Shown here piece after piece: positions 1 to 8,539 of a DNA stretch of 62,562 nt. The position numbers were made by a program, and so were the translations under genes. This DNA comes from an uncultured Pseudomonadota bacterium (GTDB lineage Bacteria; Myxococcota_A; UBA796; SXON01): assembly GCA_903921785.1 (NCBI GenBank), contig CAIXRH010000292.1:1-62562 (forward strand). Reading direction: 5' to 3'. Position 1 is the first letter of the stretch. Each line of letters opens with the position of its first letter. The notes beneath the pieces were generated by a model. That model ran no database searches. It had not been told where the DNA came from and saw only the letters and a program-made list of their open reading frames with translations.

Positions 1-90
<90 letters not shown>

Positions 91-96
91 TCCCTT

Positions 97-140
97 ACCG
101 CCCCCGTCGAGTCCTCCGACTCCGGGGGCGGTTTCCTTTT
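97..140 (+). terminator. Intrinsic terminator of the rRNA operon
   Basis: ACCGCCCCCG (97-106) pairs with CGGGGGCGGT (123-132), and an inner GAGTC/GACTC pair closes a four-base loop. A T-rich run (TTTCCTTTTTGG) follows. It begins just after the 5S gene and is a textbook Rho-independent terminator. From 141 to 296 nothing gene-like is visible, only a short GCGGGCT triplication near 176-196. Confidence 0.9.
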
Positions 141-296
141 TGGCGTTTCGGGCCTTGCCGGGCACGCGCGGCCGGCGGGCTGCGGGCTGCGGGCTGCGCA
201 GCAGCGGCGGTCGTCCCATCGCCCCATTCTCGCCCCGGTGGTTCCTCGACCTCGGCGCGGGCGGGTGGGATGGGCCGTGGGGCGCCGCCAGCCCTT

Positions 297-812
297 CTAC
301 AGGCCCGACTTGTTCGCTGTCCAGCTCGCGCGGGCGAAGCAGTCGGCCACCTGGTCGTCGTTGGTGTCGATGCCGAGGTAGCCGCTGCCGTCGATCTTGG
401 TGCGACCGCTGCTGTCGGCGTGTACGAGGCCGGAGAAGTTGGCGTAGATGAGCCCGGCGTCGTGTTCGTGCTCGCCGCTCATGGTGAAGCCGCCGCGGCG
501 GTCCATGGCGGCGGCGAAGGTGTCGTCGGGGCTTTGGTGGAACGACGCGCTGAAGCTGTTGAAGGCGCCCTCCACCGTGAACGCGCCGATCCAGTCCTCG
601 GAGGTCTGATCGAAGTCGGTGACGGAGCAGTTGTCGTCCCAGAATGCGGCGGCCCAGCTCGACGTCCAGTCGCCGGCGATGGCCGGGATGTCCCCGGTGT
701 CGCCGCCGCTGCCGTCGGGGTCGCTGCAGTCGACGCCGTCCGTGCCGCCCGACTCGCCGTCGGTGCCGCAGGCGAGGAGGGAGAGCAGGGCGAGGGGGAA
801 GATGCGGCTCAT
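297..812 (-). CDS. Putative lipoprotein of unknown function
   Basis: This 171-residue protein has a type II signal peptide whose lipobox LLAC puts the lipidated Cys at residue 15. A Gly/Asp/Thr-rich linker follows, then a small Trp- and Asp-rich domain with no family I recognise. Its ATG overlaps the stop of the upstream OmpA-like gene (ATGA, 809-812), so it is the last gene of a three-gene operon. The coupling to an OmpA-type peptidoglycan-binding protein suggests an envelope role, but that is inference from position. Confidence 0.7.
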   Translation of the reverse strand: MSRIFPLALLSLLACGTDGESGGTDGVDCSDPDGSGGDTGDIPAIAGDWTSSWAAAFWDDNCSVTDFDQTSEDWIGAFTVEGAFNSFSASFHQSPDDTFAAAMDRRGGFTMSGEHEHDAGLIYANFSGLVHADSSGRTKIDGSGYLGIDTNDDQVADCFARASWTANKSGL

Positions 813-1408
813 GGGGAAACTCCGGGCTCGAAAGAGACGACGAGGCGGCGGTTGAGGTTGCGGCCTTCAGGGGTGTCGGCGGTGGCCACCGGGGCCTGAT
901 CGCCCCGACCCGCCGCAGTGAGCTGGGCGGGCGCCACCCCGAACTGCTCTACCAGCGTACGGGCTACGAGGGCCGCGCGCCAGCTGGTGAGCTCCCATGC
1001 GCCCACCCCGGCCTTCTTGAACAGGGTCGGGAGCGGTTCGCCGTCGCCGTACACGGCGAGGGTGATGGGGGACTCGGGGTGCCCCTTCATCGCGGTGGCG
1101 ATCAGGTCCAAGAGCGGCAGCGCCTCCTCACGCACTCGGGCCCCGTCGGAGGCGAACAGCTCGTCGAGCTGCACGGTGACCAGCGTGCGCGCACCGGCGC
1201 GGCTCACCACCGCGTGCTGGCCTTGCAGTACCGTCATCAGCTCGCCGTAGACGGGCGCGACGGCTTCTCCGCTGGCGCACGTGGCCAGGCGCTCGTTGAG
1301 CACCTCGATCTTCTGCTTGAGCGCGATCACCTCGCGGTCGAGCTGCCCGATGAGCTGCCGATCCTCCGCGGGCGTGGCGAACGCGGCGCAGAGGGTCAGG
1401 AGGATCAC
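809..1408 (-). CDS. OmpA/MotB-family peptidoglycan-associated protein
   Basis: The protein has 199 residues. The GTG start at 1408 overlaps the TGA of the exonuclease gene (GTGA) and yields a short hydrophobic signal sequence. A likely coiled coil follows at about residues 15-45 (QLIGQLDREVIALKQKIEVL). The C-terminal half has the OmpA-like fold pattern, with a Trp-Arg-Ala helix and the ending TPEGRNLNRRLVV, which matches the conserved GRxxNRRVE peptidoglycan-binding motif. It probably anchors a periplasmic or outer-membrane assembly to the cell wall. The usual His-Thr-Asp at the first motif is replaced by YGDGE, so diaminopimelate binding is not certain. Confidence 0.8.
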   Translation of the reverse strand: MILLTLCAAFATPAEDRQLIGQLDREVIALKQKIEVLNERLATCASGEAVAPVYGELMTVLQGQHAVVSRAGARTLVTVQLDELFASDGARVREEALPLLDLIATAMKGHPESPITLAVYGDGEPLPTLFKKAGVGAWELTSWRAALVARTLVEQFGVAPAQLTAAGRGDQAPVATADTPEGRNLNRRLVVSFEPGVSP

Positions 1409-2277
1409 GGGGCGCTCCCCAACGGCAGGTCGATGCCCCAGTCGAGCGGGCCGAACCCCTTCATGTGCTGGGCGAATCGCCCGGAAGCGCGGACCCGTAG
1501 CCAGCGCGCGGCCCAGCGCCGGAGCGTCTCGGGGTAACGGTGGTCCCAGGCGCCGTCCTTCCGCTCCCGCGCCATGGCCATCCACGCGAGGAGCTCGGGG
1601 TGGGCCTCCACTGGCTCGCCGGACTTCGGGCCCTCCTGGAACGTGAGGACGCCCTCGGCGTCCCGCTTGAGGTGGCCGGTGTCCGGGGGATCGAGGATGG
1701 CATCTCCCCAGTCGCCGAGGCTGTCGAGCTCGGAGGGCGCGCTGAACCGGTCGGCCATGGCGAGGAACGCCCGGCCGCAGGCCTCGGCGTCGTTGCCGGC
1801 GCGGTGCGCCTCCACCAGCGGGATGTCCAGCCGGTTGCACAGCTCGCCCAGCCGGTGGGACCGCGCTTCTTTGAAGTACAGGCGCGAGAGGTCGGACGTG
1901 TCGACCTCGGCGCCCGCGGCCGGCCAGCGCAGCCCGCACCTGCCGAACTCGGCAGTGAGAAATCGCTGGTCGAACGGGAGGTTGTGGGCGACGAGCAACG
2001 AGCCCTGCAAAAGCGCGTGCACCGCGCGGGCGTGCACCGCGAACTCGGGCTTGTCCGCCACGTCTTCGTCGCGGATGTGATTGACCTCGGTGACGTCCCG
2101 AGGGATCGGCGCCCCTGGGTTGAACATCCACTCGTGGCGCACCACCTCCGCCACGCGGCCGTCGGGGCCAAGCTTCAGCTCCACCCCGCCGAACTCGATG
2201 ACGCGGTGGCCCTCCTCGGGGTTGAGGCCGGTGGTCTCGGTGTCGAACGCGACGATTCGTAGCTCGCGCCAGCGCAT
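1405..2277 (-). CDS. DnaQ-like DEDDh 3'-5' exonuclease
   Basis: A 290-residue exonuclease of the DNA polymerase III epsilon superfamily. The catalytic acids are visible: Exo I in FDTETTG (D12, E14), Exo II in HNLPFDQRF (D103) and Exo III in HRAGNDAEACG (H158, D163), which makes it the DEDDh type. Such enzymes trim single-stranded DNA or RNA 3' ends with two metal ions. After the roughly 180-residue exonuclease core there is a 100-residue C-terminal extension rich in Trp and Arg that I do not recognise. It is the first gene of a coupled operon with an OmpA-like and a lipoprotein gene, an odd partnership that gives no clue to the substrate. Confidence 0.85.
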   Translation of the reverse strand: MRWRELRIVAFDTETTGLNPEEGHRVIEFGGVELKLGPDGRVAEVVRHEWMFNPGAPIPRDVTEVNHIRDEDVADKPEFAVHARAVHALLQGSLLVAHNLPFDQRFLTAEFGRCGLRWPAAGAEVDTSDLSRLYFKEARSHRLGELCNRLDIPLVEAHRAGNDAEACGRAFLAMADRFSAPSELDSLGDWGDAILDPPDTGHLKRDAEGVLTFQEGPKSGEPVEAHPELLAWMAMARERKDGAWDHRYPETLRRWAARWLRVRASGRFAQHMKGFGPLDWGIDLPLGSAP

Positions 2278-2286
2278 GGCGCGGGC

Positions 2287-3303
2287 CTAACTCCGACGGC
2301 GACGCCCCGCGGCCAGCGCCGCGAGGGCGAGCAGCCCCGCGCCGGCGGAAGCCGGGTCGGTGACGCCGCACGCGCAGGCGCCCGGCGCGGTGACGATCGG
2401 GCCGCCCGTGCCATCCAGGTTCCCGCCGCCACCACCGCCACCGCCACCACCACCGCCACCACCGGAGTCGTTGTTGCCGGTGTCGTTGCCCCCGCCGCCC
2501 TCGTCGTCGTCGCAGGCCGTGCCGAGGCCGTCACCGTCCGCGTCGGCCTGGTCGGGGTTCTTCACCTGCTCGCAGTTGTCGTCGTCGTCGACCACGCCGT
2601 CGGTGTCGTCGTCGTACCAGTACAGGACCGGGTTGTAGAAGTAGGCGGAGTCGCCATCGGCCTGACCGTTGTAGGTGTACCCGCCGATGTTGTAGCCGTA
2701 GAAACCAACGCCGTTGAGGGCGAATTTCTCGTCGGCGGGGACGGTGTACTCCACGCCGCGACCGTAGGAGACGGTGACCGTGCCATCCTGGCTGGCGATG
2801 GTCACGTCCTGGGCGTCGGCTTCGTCGTAGGAGTCTCCCGAGCTGTCGACCACGGTGACCTTGCTGCCGCGGACCTCCAGGAGCGCGGAGCCGGGGACAT
2901 CCATGTTGCCGAAGGGGCAGTCGGTGTTGTTGCCGCCGGAGTTCGGACCGCAGAACAAGAGGAGGTAGTACCGATCCTTGCTGCTGCCGAAGACCACACC
3001 CCAGGCGTCGTCGTCGTCCACGTACGTGCTGACGGTGAACTCACCCTGCACCACCGACTCAGCGTCGTTGACCAGCCAGTTGTCGTGGGCGCCGCCGTCG
3101 CCGAACGCACCGCCGTCGTTCTCGTCGTAGATCGGGCTGGCGTAGGCCTGACCCTGGTAGTTCAGGCCGTACCACTCGTCGTCCGACCAGCCGTTCTCCC
3201 AGCCATCGGTGCCCGCGAGGTGATCGCCATCGGGGAACTCATCGGGTACCCAGGCTTCCACGACACCGGCAAACGAGGACGAGACGACCAGGGCGAACAG
3301 CAT
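2287..3303 (-). CDS. MYXO-CTERM-like surface protein with thrombospondin type 3 repeats
   Basis: A 338-residue exported protein with a signal peptide at about residues 1-17. A Trp/Tyr/Asp-rich jelly-roll-like domain follows, then a calcium-binding thrombospondin type 3 segment (DDDTDGVVDDDDNC and DADGDGLGTACDDD). A run of 14 glycines comes next. The C-terminus is GACACG, then a hydrophobic helix and RRRRS, which fits the MYXO-CTERM sorting signal that retains proteins at the myxobacterial surface. The ATG at 3303 is preceded by GGAG eight bases away. Reading further upstream would run antisense through the activator gene. Its binding target is unknown. Confidence 0.8.
   Translation of the reverse strand: MLFALVVSSSFAGVVEAWVPDEFPDGDHLAGTDGWENGWSDDEWYGLNYQGQAYASPIYDENDGGAFGDGGAHDNWLVNDAESVVQGEFTVSTYVDDDDAWGVVFGSSKDRYYLLLFCGPNSGGNNTDCPFGNMDVPGSALLEVRGSKVTVVDSSGDSYDEADAQDVTIASQDGTVTVSYGRGVEYTVPADEKFALNGVGFYGYNIGGYTYNGQADGDSAYFYNPVLYWYDDDTDGVVDDDDNCEQVKNPDQADADGDGLGTACDDDEGGGGNDTGNNDSGGGGGGGGGGGGGGNLDGTGGPIVTAPGACACGVTDPASAGAGLLALAALAAGRRRRS
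2422..2463 (-). repeat. GGN codon run encoding polyglycine
   Basis: Fourteen consecutive glycine codons (CCN triplets on the + strand, mixed CCA, CCG and CCC) form a flexible spacer just before the sorting signal of the surface protein. The low complexity makes it a likely site of length variation. Confidence 0.8.
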
Positions 3304-3456
3304 GTGGGAGACTCCGCGCCCCCTACTATGGCTGATGGATGGCGCTCTGGCGCGCGAGGCCGTCAAGAATCTGTCGATCGGGACGGGTGGTTTCGCGATC
3401 GGAGCCCTTGCCGCCGGACCCGCGCCGTGCTCTATCGTCGTCAGGCTCACCGCCGC

Positions 3457-4890
3457 ATGGCGCTTCCCTCCCGCTCCGCCCCCGCCCCCCGTGCCCGCGA
3501 GCACGTGCTGGTCATCGACCCGACCGATCCGGCCGGGCGTACCTACCAGGTGGCCCTCGGCGCGCCGGACCGCGCCATCCACGTGTGCACGTCGGCGCAG
3601 GAAGGGCTCGCGTTGCTCGGCGAGGTGCGCCCCGACGTTGTCGTCGCTGCGCTGGACACCGCGGACCTCCCCGGGCTTCGGCTGCTCGAGGCGCTGCGTC
3701 ACCGGGCTCCCGGCACGGCAGTGATCGTCGTCGCGGCGCATCCCAACGTCGAGGGTGCGGTGCAGGCGCTCCGGGCCGGCGCTGTGGACTACCTCGGTCG
3801 TCCGATCTCCCCGGGGCTGCTGTCGGAGAAGGTCGTCCGCGCGCTCACCAGCGCCCGCACGGGGCGACAGCTCGCCCAGGCGCAGAAGGAGGCGGGCGAC
3901 AAGTGGGGGTTCACCCAGCTCCTCTCGCTGAGCCCCAAGATGATTCGGGTGTTCGACGCGATCCGCTCCGTGGCGGGCACGGACGCCACGGTGCTCATCC
4001 GCGGAGAGACCGGCACCGGCAAGGAGCTCGTCGCCCGGGCGATCCACGACCGGTCGCGGCGGCGCGACAAGAACCTCATCTCGATCAACTGCGGGGCCTT
4101 CACCGAGACCCTCTTGGAGAGCGAGCTCTTCGGCCACGAGAAGGGCAGCTTCACCGGCGCGGTCGGTCGGCGAGCCGGCGTCTTCGAGATGGCGGATGGC
4201 GGGAGCCTCTTCCTCGACGAGCTCGGTGAGACCTCGCTGAGCGTGCAGGTGAATCTCCTCCGGGTGCTGGAGGAGATGCGGTTCCGGCGGGTGGGCGGAA
4301 CGGAGCCGATCGACGTGGACGTTCGGATCATCGCCGCGACCAACGTGAACCTCGAGACGGCGGTGCACGAGCGGAAGTTCCGCGAGGACCTCTTCTACCG
4401 GCTCAACGTCTTCCCGATCACCCTCCCCCCGCTGCGGGAGCGACCCGAGGACATCCCCATCCTCACCCGGCACTTCCTGATGGACGCGGCGAAGGAATAC
4501 CAGCTCGACCCGCCGACCATGGTGCCCGAGGCGATGGAGCTGGTGCTCCGCTACGCCTGGCCAGGGAACGTCCGGCAGCTCCGCGCGCTCTGCGAACGCT
4601 GGGTGATCCAGTGCGCCGGCCGGGATCTACGGGTGGAAGACCTGCCAGGCGAGCTCCGCGCCGGTGGGAAACCCGATGAGCACGTCGGCGGGCTGTTCAT
4701 CGACGAGTCGGTGCCGCTCCCCCAGCTCACCGACCGCATCGTGAACCAGGTGGAGCGCGCCTACCTCCACAAGCAGCTCGTCCGACACAAGGGGCACCTC
4801 ACGGAGACGGCCGCGGCGTGCGGCGTCACCCGCCGCACCCTGTTCAACCGGATGAAGGCGCTGGGCCTCGACGTCACCGCCTACAAGTGA
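3457..4890 (+). CDS. NtrC-family sigma-54 activator with degenerate receiver domain
   Basis: This 477-residue activator has a receiver-like domain (about 14-128), an AAA+ domain (about 155-390) and a Fis-type helix-turn-helix at the C-terminus (LTETAAACGVTRRTLFNRMK). Walker A is GETGTGK (183-189), the sigma-54 contact loop is GSFTGA (230-235) and Walker B is SLFLDE (250-255), so it should remodel sigma-54 holoenzyme. The receiver has lost its switch. The phospho-acceptor position aligns with Ala65, the conserved Thr with Ala93 and the conserved Lys with Arg115. It is therefore probably controlled by something other than a histidine kinase, and no kinase gene is adjacent. The ATG at 3457 begins the recognisable domain. 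Longer readings overlap the divergent promoter region. Confidence 0.9.
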   Translation: MALPSRSAPAPRAREHVLVIDPTDPAGRTYQVALGAPDRAIHVCTSAQEGLALLGEVRPDVVVAALDTADLPGLRLLEALRHRAPGTAVIVVAAHPNVEGAVQALRAGAVDYLGRPISPGLLSEKVVRALTSARTGRQLAQAQKEAGDKWGFTQLLSLSPKMIRVFDAIRSVAGTDATVLIRGETGTGKELVARAIHDRSRRRDKNLISINCGAFTETLLESELFGHEKGSFTGAVGRRAGVFEMADGGSLFLDELGETSLSVQVNLLRVLEEMRFRRVGGTEPIDVDVRIIAATNVNLETAVHERKFREDLFYRLNVFPITLPPLRERPEDIPILTRHFLMDAAKEYQLDPPTMVPEAMELVLRYAWPGNVRQLRALCERWVIQCAGRDLRVEDLPGELRAGGKPDEHVGGLFIDESVPLPQLTDRIVNQVERAYLHKQLVRHKGHLTETAAACGVTRRTLFNRMKALGLDVTAYK

Positions 4891-4928
4891 AGCATGTCGG
4901 GATGCGCGGGATCTCCTCCGGCGTTCCG

Positions 4929-4958
4929 TTGCGACCTCCGCCCCGGCCGGGGTAGGGT
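4929..4958 (+). promoter_or_regulatory. Candidate vegetative promoter for the sulfatase-like gene
   Basis: TTGCGA (4929-4934), an 18-base spacer and TAGGGT (4953-4958) lie 26 bases before the start codon at 4985. The -10 context GGGTAGGGTCGC resembles elements before several other genes in this window. No start site data exist. Confidence 0.4.
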
Positions 4959-4984
4959 CGCCCAACCGCGCCCTCGGAGCCCCC

Positions 4985-6424
4985 ATGTCGCCTCGCTGGA
5001 CCCTCGCCCTGCCGCTCGCGGCCGCCCTCGTCGGGGCGGCCGCGCTGCTCCCCGGGTGTTTCGCGGAGGCGCCGGTCGCGCAGGCGGCCACCAAGCCCAA
5101 CGTGATCCTCATCCTGGTCGACACCTTCCGGGCCGACAAGATCGGCACCTACGGCTACACCAAGCGTAAGACCACCCCCAACCTCGACGCGTTCGCGAGC
5201 GGCGCGATGGTCTGGGACAACGCCTACTCTCAGGACGCGTGGACGGTGCCGAGCGTGGCGAGCCTGTTCACCGGCGTGGACCCCCAGGGGCACTTGTGCC
5301 TCAACTTCCGCCAAGGGGAGAAGCTCGCGACCGACACCATCAGCGACAGCCAGGACACCCTCGCGGAGTCGTTCAAGGCCGGCGGATACACCACCGCGGC
5401 CTTCATCAAGTCCACGGTGATCAGCACGAGCCACGGCTACTCCCAGGGCTTCGACCAGTTCAACATCGTCGGCGGTGCGGACCAGGCGTGGGGGCACTCG
5501 GCGAAGGACCTCAACGACGCTGCGATCCCCTGGCTCACCACGCAGGTGAAGTCCGGCAAGCCGTTCTACGCGTACCTCCACTTCATGGACCCGCACTCTC
5601 CCTACAAGGCGCCGGAGCCCTGGTACAGCAAGTACAAGGGGAGCTACACCGGTCCGATGGACGGCGCCCACGTGCAACTGGAGGACGCGTTCAAGGCCGG
5701 GAAGGTCACCGCAGCCGACTGGGAACGGGAGCTCTCACTCTACGACTCCGAGGTGGAGTACTGGGACACCGAGTTCGGTCGGCTCTGGGGGGAGCTGCAG
5801 AAGGCCGGCGCGGCCAGCAACACGGTCGTGGTGCTCGTGGCCGACCACGGCGAGGCGTTCGGCGAGCACAACAACGTGTTCCACGGCAACCTCTACGGGG
5901 AGAACATCCACATCCCGGTGATGGTGCGGGGGCCCGGCGTGAAGGCGGGCCGGATGAAAGCCTACGGCCAGCTCATCGACGTGCCCCCCACCCTCGCCGA
6001 GATGACCGGCCTTCAGAAGGGCAAGAACTGGCAGGGGAAGAGCATGGTCACCGCGATGGGCGGCGGCGCCGGCCACACCGACGTGATCTACAGCGAGTAC
6101 GCCGGGCAGCGGATGGTGATCGACCCCGCGAGCGGGCTGAAGCTCATCGTGGGCGACGGCGCGACGAAGCTCTTCGACATCAAGGCCGATCCGCTCGAGA
6201 AGACCAACCTCGCGGAGAGCCGGGCGAGCGACGTCACGCGGCTTCGGGCGGCGCTCGACGCCCGCCAGGCCGCCGGGGTGGCCATCGGCAAGGGCGCCGG
6301 CAAGGGCAAGGCCGAGGCGATGTCCGCGGACCAGTGCGAGATGCTCAAGAGCCTCGGCTACCTCGAGCCCGACGCGCCGTGCACCGGCGCGGTGAAGAAC
6401 GACGACGACGGAGACGGCAAGTGA
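4985..6424 (+). CDS. Sulfatase-like alkaline-phosphatase-superfamily lipoprotein with Thr nucleophile
   Basis: A 479-residue protein of the sulfatase / alkaline phosphatase superfamily. It has a signal peptide with a possible lipobox (LLPGC, Cys25), the metal-binding VDTFRAD motif (D46) and VADHGEAFGEH near residues 290-300. Classical sulfatases carry C-x-P-S-R, whose Cys becomes formylglycine. Here the aligned segment is WTVPSVASLFTG, with Thr87 in place of Cys and Val91 in place of Arg. A Thr nucleophile occurs in phosphoethanolamine transferases and other phospho-transfer relatives, so it may act on phosphodiesters rather than sulfate esters. The acidic tail NDDDGDGK is unusual. A GTG-started partner gene overlaps its stop. 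Confidence 0.8.
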   Translation: MSPRWTLALPLAAALVGAAALLPGCFAEAPVAQAATKPNVILILVDTFRADKIGTYGYTKRKTTPNLDAFASGAMVWDNAYSQDAWTVPSVASLFTGVDPQGHLCLNFRQGEKLATDTISDSQDTLAESFKAGGYTTAAFIKSTVISTSHGYSQGFDQFNIVGGADQAWGHSAKDLNDAAIPWLTTQVKSGKPFYAYLHFMDPHSPYKAPEPWYSKYKGSYTGPMDGAHVQLEDAFKAGKVTAADWERELSLYDSEVEYWDTEFGRLWGELQKAGAASNTVVVLVADHGEAFGEHNNVFHGNLYGENIHIPVMVRGPGVKAGRMKAYGQLIDVPPTLAEMTGLQKGKNWQGKSMVTAMGGGAGHTDVIYSEYAGQRMVIDPASGLKLIVGDGATKLFDIKADPLEKTNLAESRASDVTRLRAALDARQAAGVAIGKGAGKGKAEAMSADQCEMLKSLGYLEPDAPCTGAVKNDDDGDGK

Positions 6425-7560
6425 CGCGCGCGCGCAGGTTCCTGCCCCTCGCGGCTCTCTTCGCCGCGACGGCCTCCGCGGCGGAGTTCGCCGGCACGCT
6501 CAAGGAGCTGGAGCTCGACTCCCCGGGGGGCTACGGCGGCGCGCCGATGGGCATGGCGTTCATCGTCCCGCCGGGCTCGACCACCACCGCCACCTTCGGG
6601 GACCTCGGCGGGGGCGTGTCCGGCGTCCACTTCGAGGTGAAGCAGGCGGGGGACGCGCTGGTGTGCAGCCAGTTGGTCCCGCTCGGCCCGCAGGCGTACG
6701 TGAAAGCTCGCGTGCGGGTGCCGGCCATCACGCCGGGCGCGGGCGGCTGGATGGGGCTCAACTTCGAGCTTCGTGCACGCGATTCGGCGGGGGCGCTCGT
6801 CTCCCCGCCGGGCGGTCAGTACATCCTCATCAAGAACCTCCGCGAGCCGGGCGACTGGCAGGACGTGGACGGCAAGCTCACCGTGCCCGCGGGCGCCACG
6901 CAGGGCGAGTTCTGCTTCCGCTTCGTGCTCTCGACCGGCGCGATGGACCTCGACAAGCTCTCCATCGTGTCCCGGGACGCGGGGGGAGCGGCCGCAGCGC
7001 CCGCTCCCGCGCCGACGCCTGACCCCGCGCCGGTGGCGGCGCCGCCGCCGATGGTCGCCCCGGCGGTGGTGGCGGCGCCCGAGCCGAAGGGCAAGGACAA
7101 GGGGAAGAAGGCTGAGCCCGCCGCCGTGGCCACGGCGCCCGCCCCGGTGATGACCACCCCGGTCGCCACCGCGCCCACGGCGACGGTCGCCACCGCGGGG
7201 GACAGCGCCGCCAGCCGCGGCTTCACCCTGCGCCTCGATCAGCGCGCCAGCTCCGTCGCGTGCACCCGCTGGTTCCCGTCGCAGTCGTCGGTGACGGTCT
7301 TCGGCAGCGCGGACGTGTCGACGATCAACCCCGACGCGGTGGACTGGTCCGGCCTCGCGATCGAGGCCTACGCCCGGGACGCGGCGGACAAGCCGCTCGC
7401 CCCCGGCGGGGTGCCGTACTCGCCGATCTTCGTGACCACCCAGGCGGGGCTCGCCCAGCGGTTCTCCGTCGCGTGGACGCCGCCCGCCGGCGCGTCGCGG
7501 GTGCGCCTCTGCGCGCGGCTCTCCGACGCGGCGGGCAGCACCGTCTTCGACTGGAAGTAG
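6421..7560 (+). CDS. Secreted protein with two jelly-roll-like domains and a Pro/Ala linker
   Basis: A 379-residue protein with a GTG start that overlaps the sulfatase-like gene's TGA (GTGA), indicating translational coupling. A signal peptide ends near ASAAEF. Two similar beta-rich domains (about 20-190 and 262-379), each with Cys-Ser or Cys-Thr near the start and a final cysteine near the end, resemble carbohydrate-binding modules. They are joined by a long Ala/Pro/Thr/Lys linker (about 193-260). It is probably an extracytoplasmic binding partner of the upstream enzyme. I cannot assign a family. Confidence 0.65.
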   Translation: MTRARRFLPLAALFAATASAAEFAGTLKELELDSPGGYGGAPMGMAFIVPPGSTTTATFGDLGGGVSGVHFEVKQAGDALVCSQLVPLGPQAYVKARVRVPAITPGAGGWMGLNFELRARDSAGALVSPPGGQYILIKNLREPGDWQDVDGKLTVPAGATQGEFCFRFVLSTGAMDLDKLSIVSRDAGGAAAAPAPAPTPDPAPVAAPPPMVAPAVVAAPEPKGKDKGKKAEPAAVATAPAPVMTTPVATAPTATVATAGDSAASRGFTLRLDQRASSVACTRWFPSQSSVTVFGSADVSTINPDAVDWSGLAIEAYARDAADKPLAPGGVPYSPIFVTTQAGLAQRFSVAWTPPAGASRVRLCARLSDAAGSTVFDWK

Positions 7561-7574
7561 GCAGCGAGCGCCCC

Positions 7575-8465
7575 GTGCGCGTGCTGCACCTCTCCGACAC
7601 CCACCTCGGCCACGAGGCGTGGTTTCGTGGCGCGCCGAAGGGCTGGCGCCGCGCCGACGATCACCTCGCCGCGATGCGCCGCGTGCTCGCCCCCGCGCTC
7701 GCGGAGGAGGTGGACGTCGTGGTCCACACCGGCGACCTGTTCAACCGCAGCCGCCCGCCCGCGAAGGCGATCGCCGCCGCCGCGGCCGTCCTGGCCGATG
7801 TCGCCCGCGTCGTGCCCACCGTGGTGATGGCCGGGAACCACGATCGGCGCGGGGTTCGCGGGCACTTCCCCGACCCGCCGCCGGGGCTCACGGTCGTCGA
7901 CGCGCCGTGTACGCTGGCGGTGGCCGGGCTTCGCTTCGGCGTGGTGCCGTTCCTCCGTGAGCCGGCGGCGTGGCGCGCGGCGGCGGCCGTGGTGTGCGCC
8001 GCGGGGGTCGATGCGCTCCTCACCCATCAGGCCTTCGACGGGAGCCGGGTGCCGGGGTTCACGTTCCGGCCGTCGCCGGGGAGCGACACGCTGGGGGAGG
8101 CCGACCTCCCGGCGGGCGTGCGAGTGATCCTCAACGGCCACATCCACACCCGTCAGAACCTCCGCCTCGGCGGCGCGGTGGTGCATCACGTCGGCAGCAC
8201 CGAGCGCACCTCCTTCGTGGAGCGCGACGAGCCGAAGGCGGCGTCGGTGTGGGAGCCGGGCGCGGGCGTGCGAACGATCGACGCGGCGCCCCGGCCGATG
8301 GTCGTGGTGCGCGGGGCGGTGGACCTGCCCCTGGTCACCCCGGAGTGCCTGGTGGCGCTCGGGAGGGCCGCGCAGACGGAGGAGCTGGAGGCCGAAGCGC
8401 AGGCGCGTGGGGGGTGGGTGGCGGCGTGGGCCAGGCCCACCCGCCAGGTCGGGTTGTTCGGGTAG
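7575..8465 (+). CDS. SbcD/Mre11-like metallophosphoesterase
   Basis: A 296-residue calcineurin-like phosphoesterase. All metal-site motifs are present: LSDTHLG near the N-terminus, HTGDLFN, MAGNHD, LTHQAF and NGHIHTRQ. The overall order is that of SbcD/Mre11 DNA repair exonucleases, but the protein is shorter than typical SbcD and no SbcC ATPase gene adjoins it. The GTG at 7575 gives a protein beginning directly at the first beta strand. It follows the secreted-protein gene by 14 bases and may be cotranscribed. DNA end processing is plausible, and other phosphodiester substrates cannot be excluded. Confidence 0.8.
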   Translation: MRVLHLSDTHLGHEAWFRGAPKGWRRADDHLAAMRRVLAPALAEEVDVVVHTGDLFNRSRPPAKAIAAAAAVLADVARVVPTVVMAGNHDRRGVRGHFPDPPPGLTVVDAPCTLAVAGLRFGVVPFLREPAAWRAAAAVVCAAGVDALLTHQAFDGSRVPGFTFRPSPGSDTLGEADLPAGVRVILNGHIHTRQNLRLGGAVVHHVGSTERTSFVERDEPKAASVWEPGAGVRTIDAAPRPMVVVRGAVDLPLVTPECLVALGRAAQTEELEAEAQARGGWVAAWARPTRQVGLFG

Positions 8466-8539
8466 GCGGCGCGCCCGGGAGCGGTGACGGTCGTTGCGCC
8501 TGGGGCCATGCCGACCGGGATGAGCCGGGTATGGCGCCC

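Noticed and set aside
3304-3456. Sigma-54 promoter (-24/-12) in front of the activator or its divergent neighbour
   Set aside because: No TGGCAC-N5-TTGC-like sequence at proper spacing was found on either strand. Only weak vegetative -10 boxes are present.
3304-4473. A 728-codon open frame on the minus strand spanning the activator gene
   Set aside because: Only the part below 3303 has signal peptide, domains and sorting tail. The upper part is antisense to the sigma-54 activator, has Arg/Glu/His composition typical of GC-rich shadow frames and shows no domain.
7575-8465. Calling the metallophosphoesterase sbcD
   Set aside because: The motifs fit, but the protein is short and lacks an adjacent sbcC, so the symbol would overstate the evidence.
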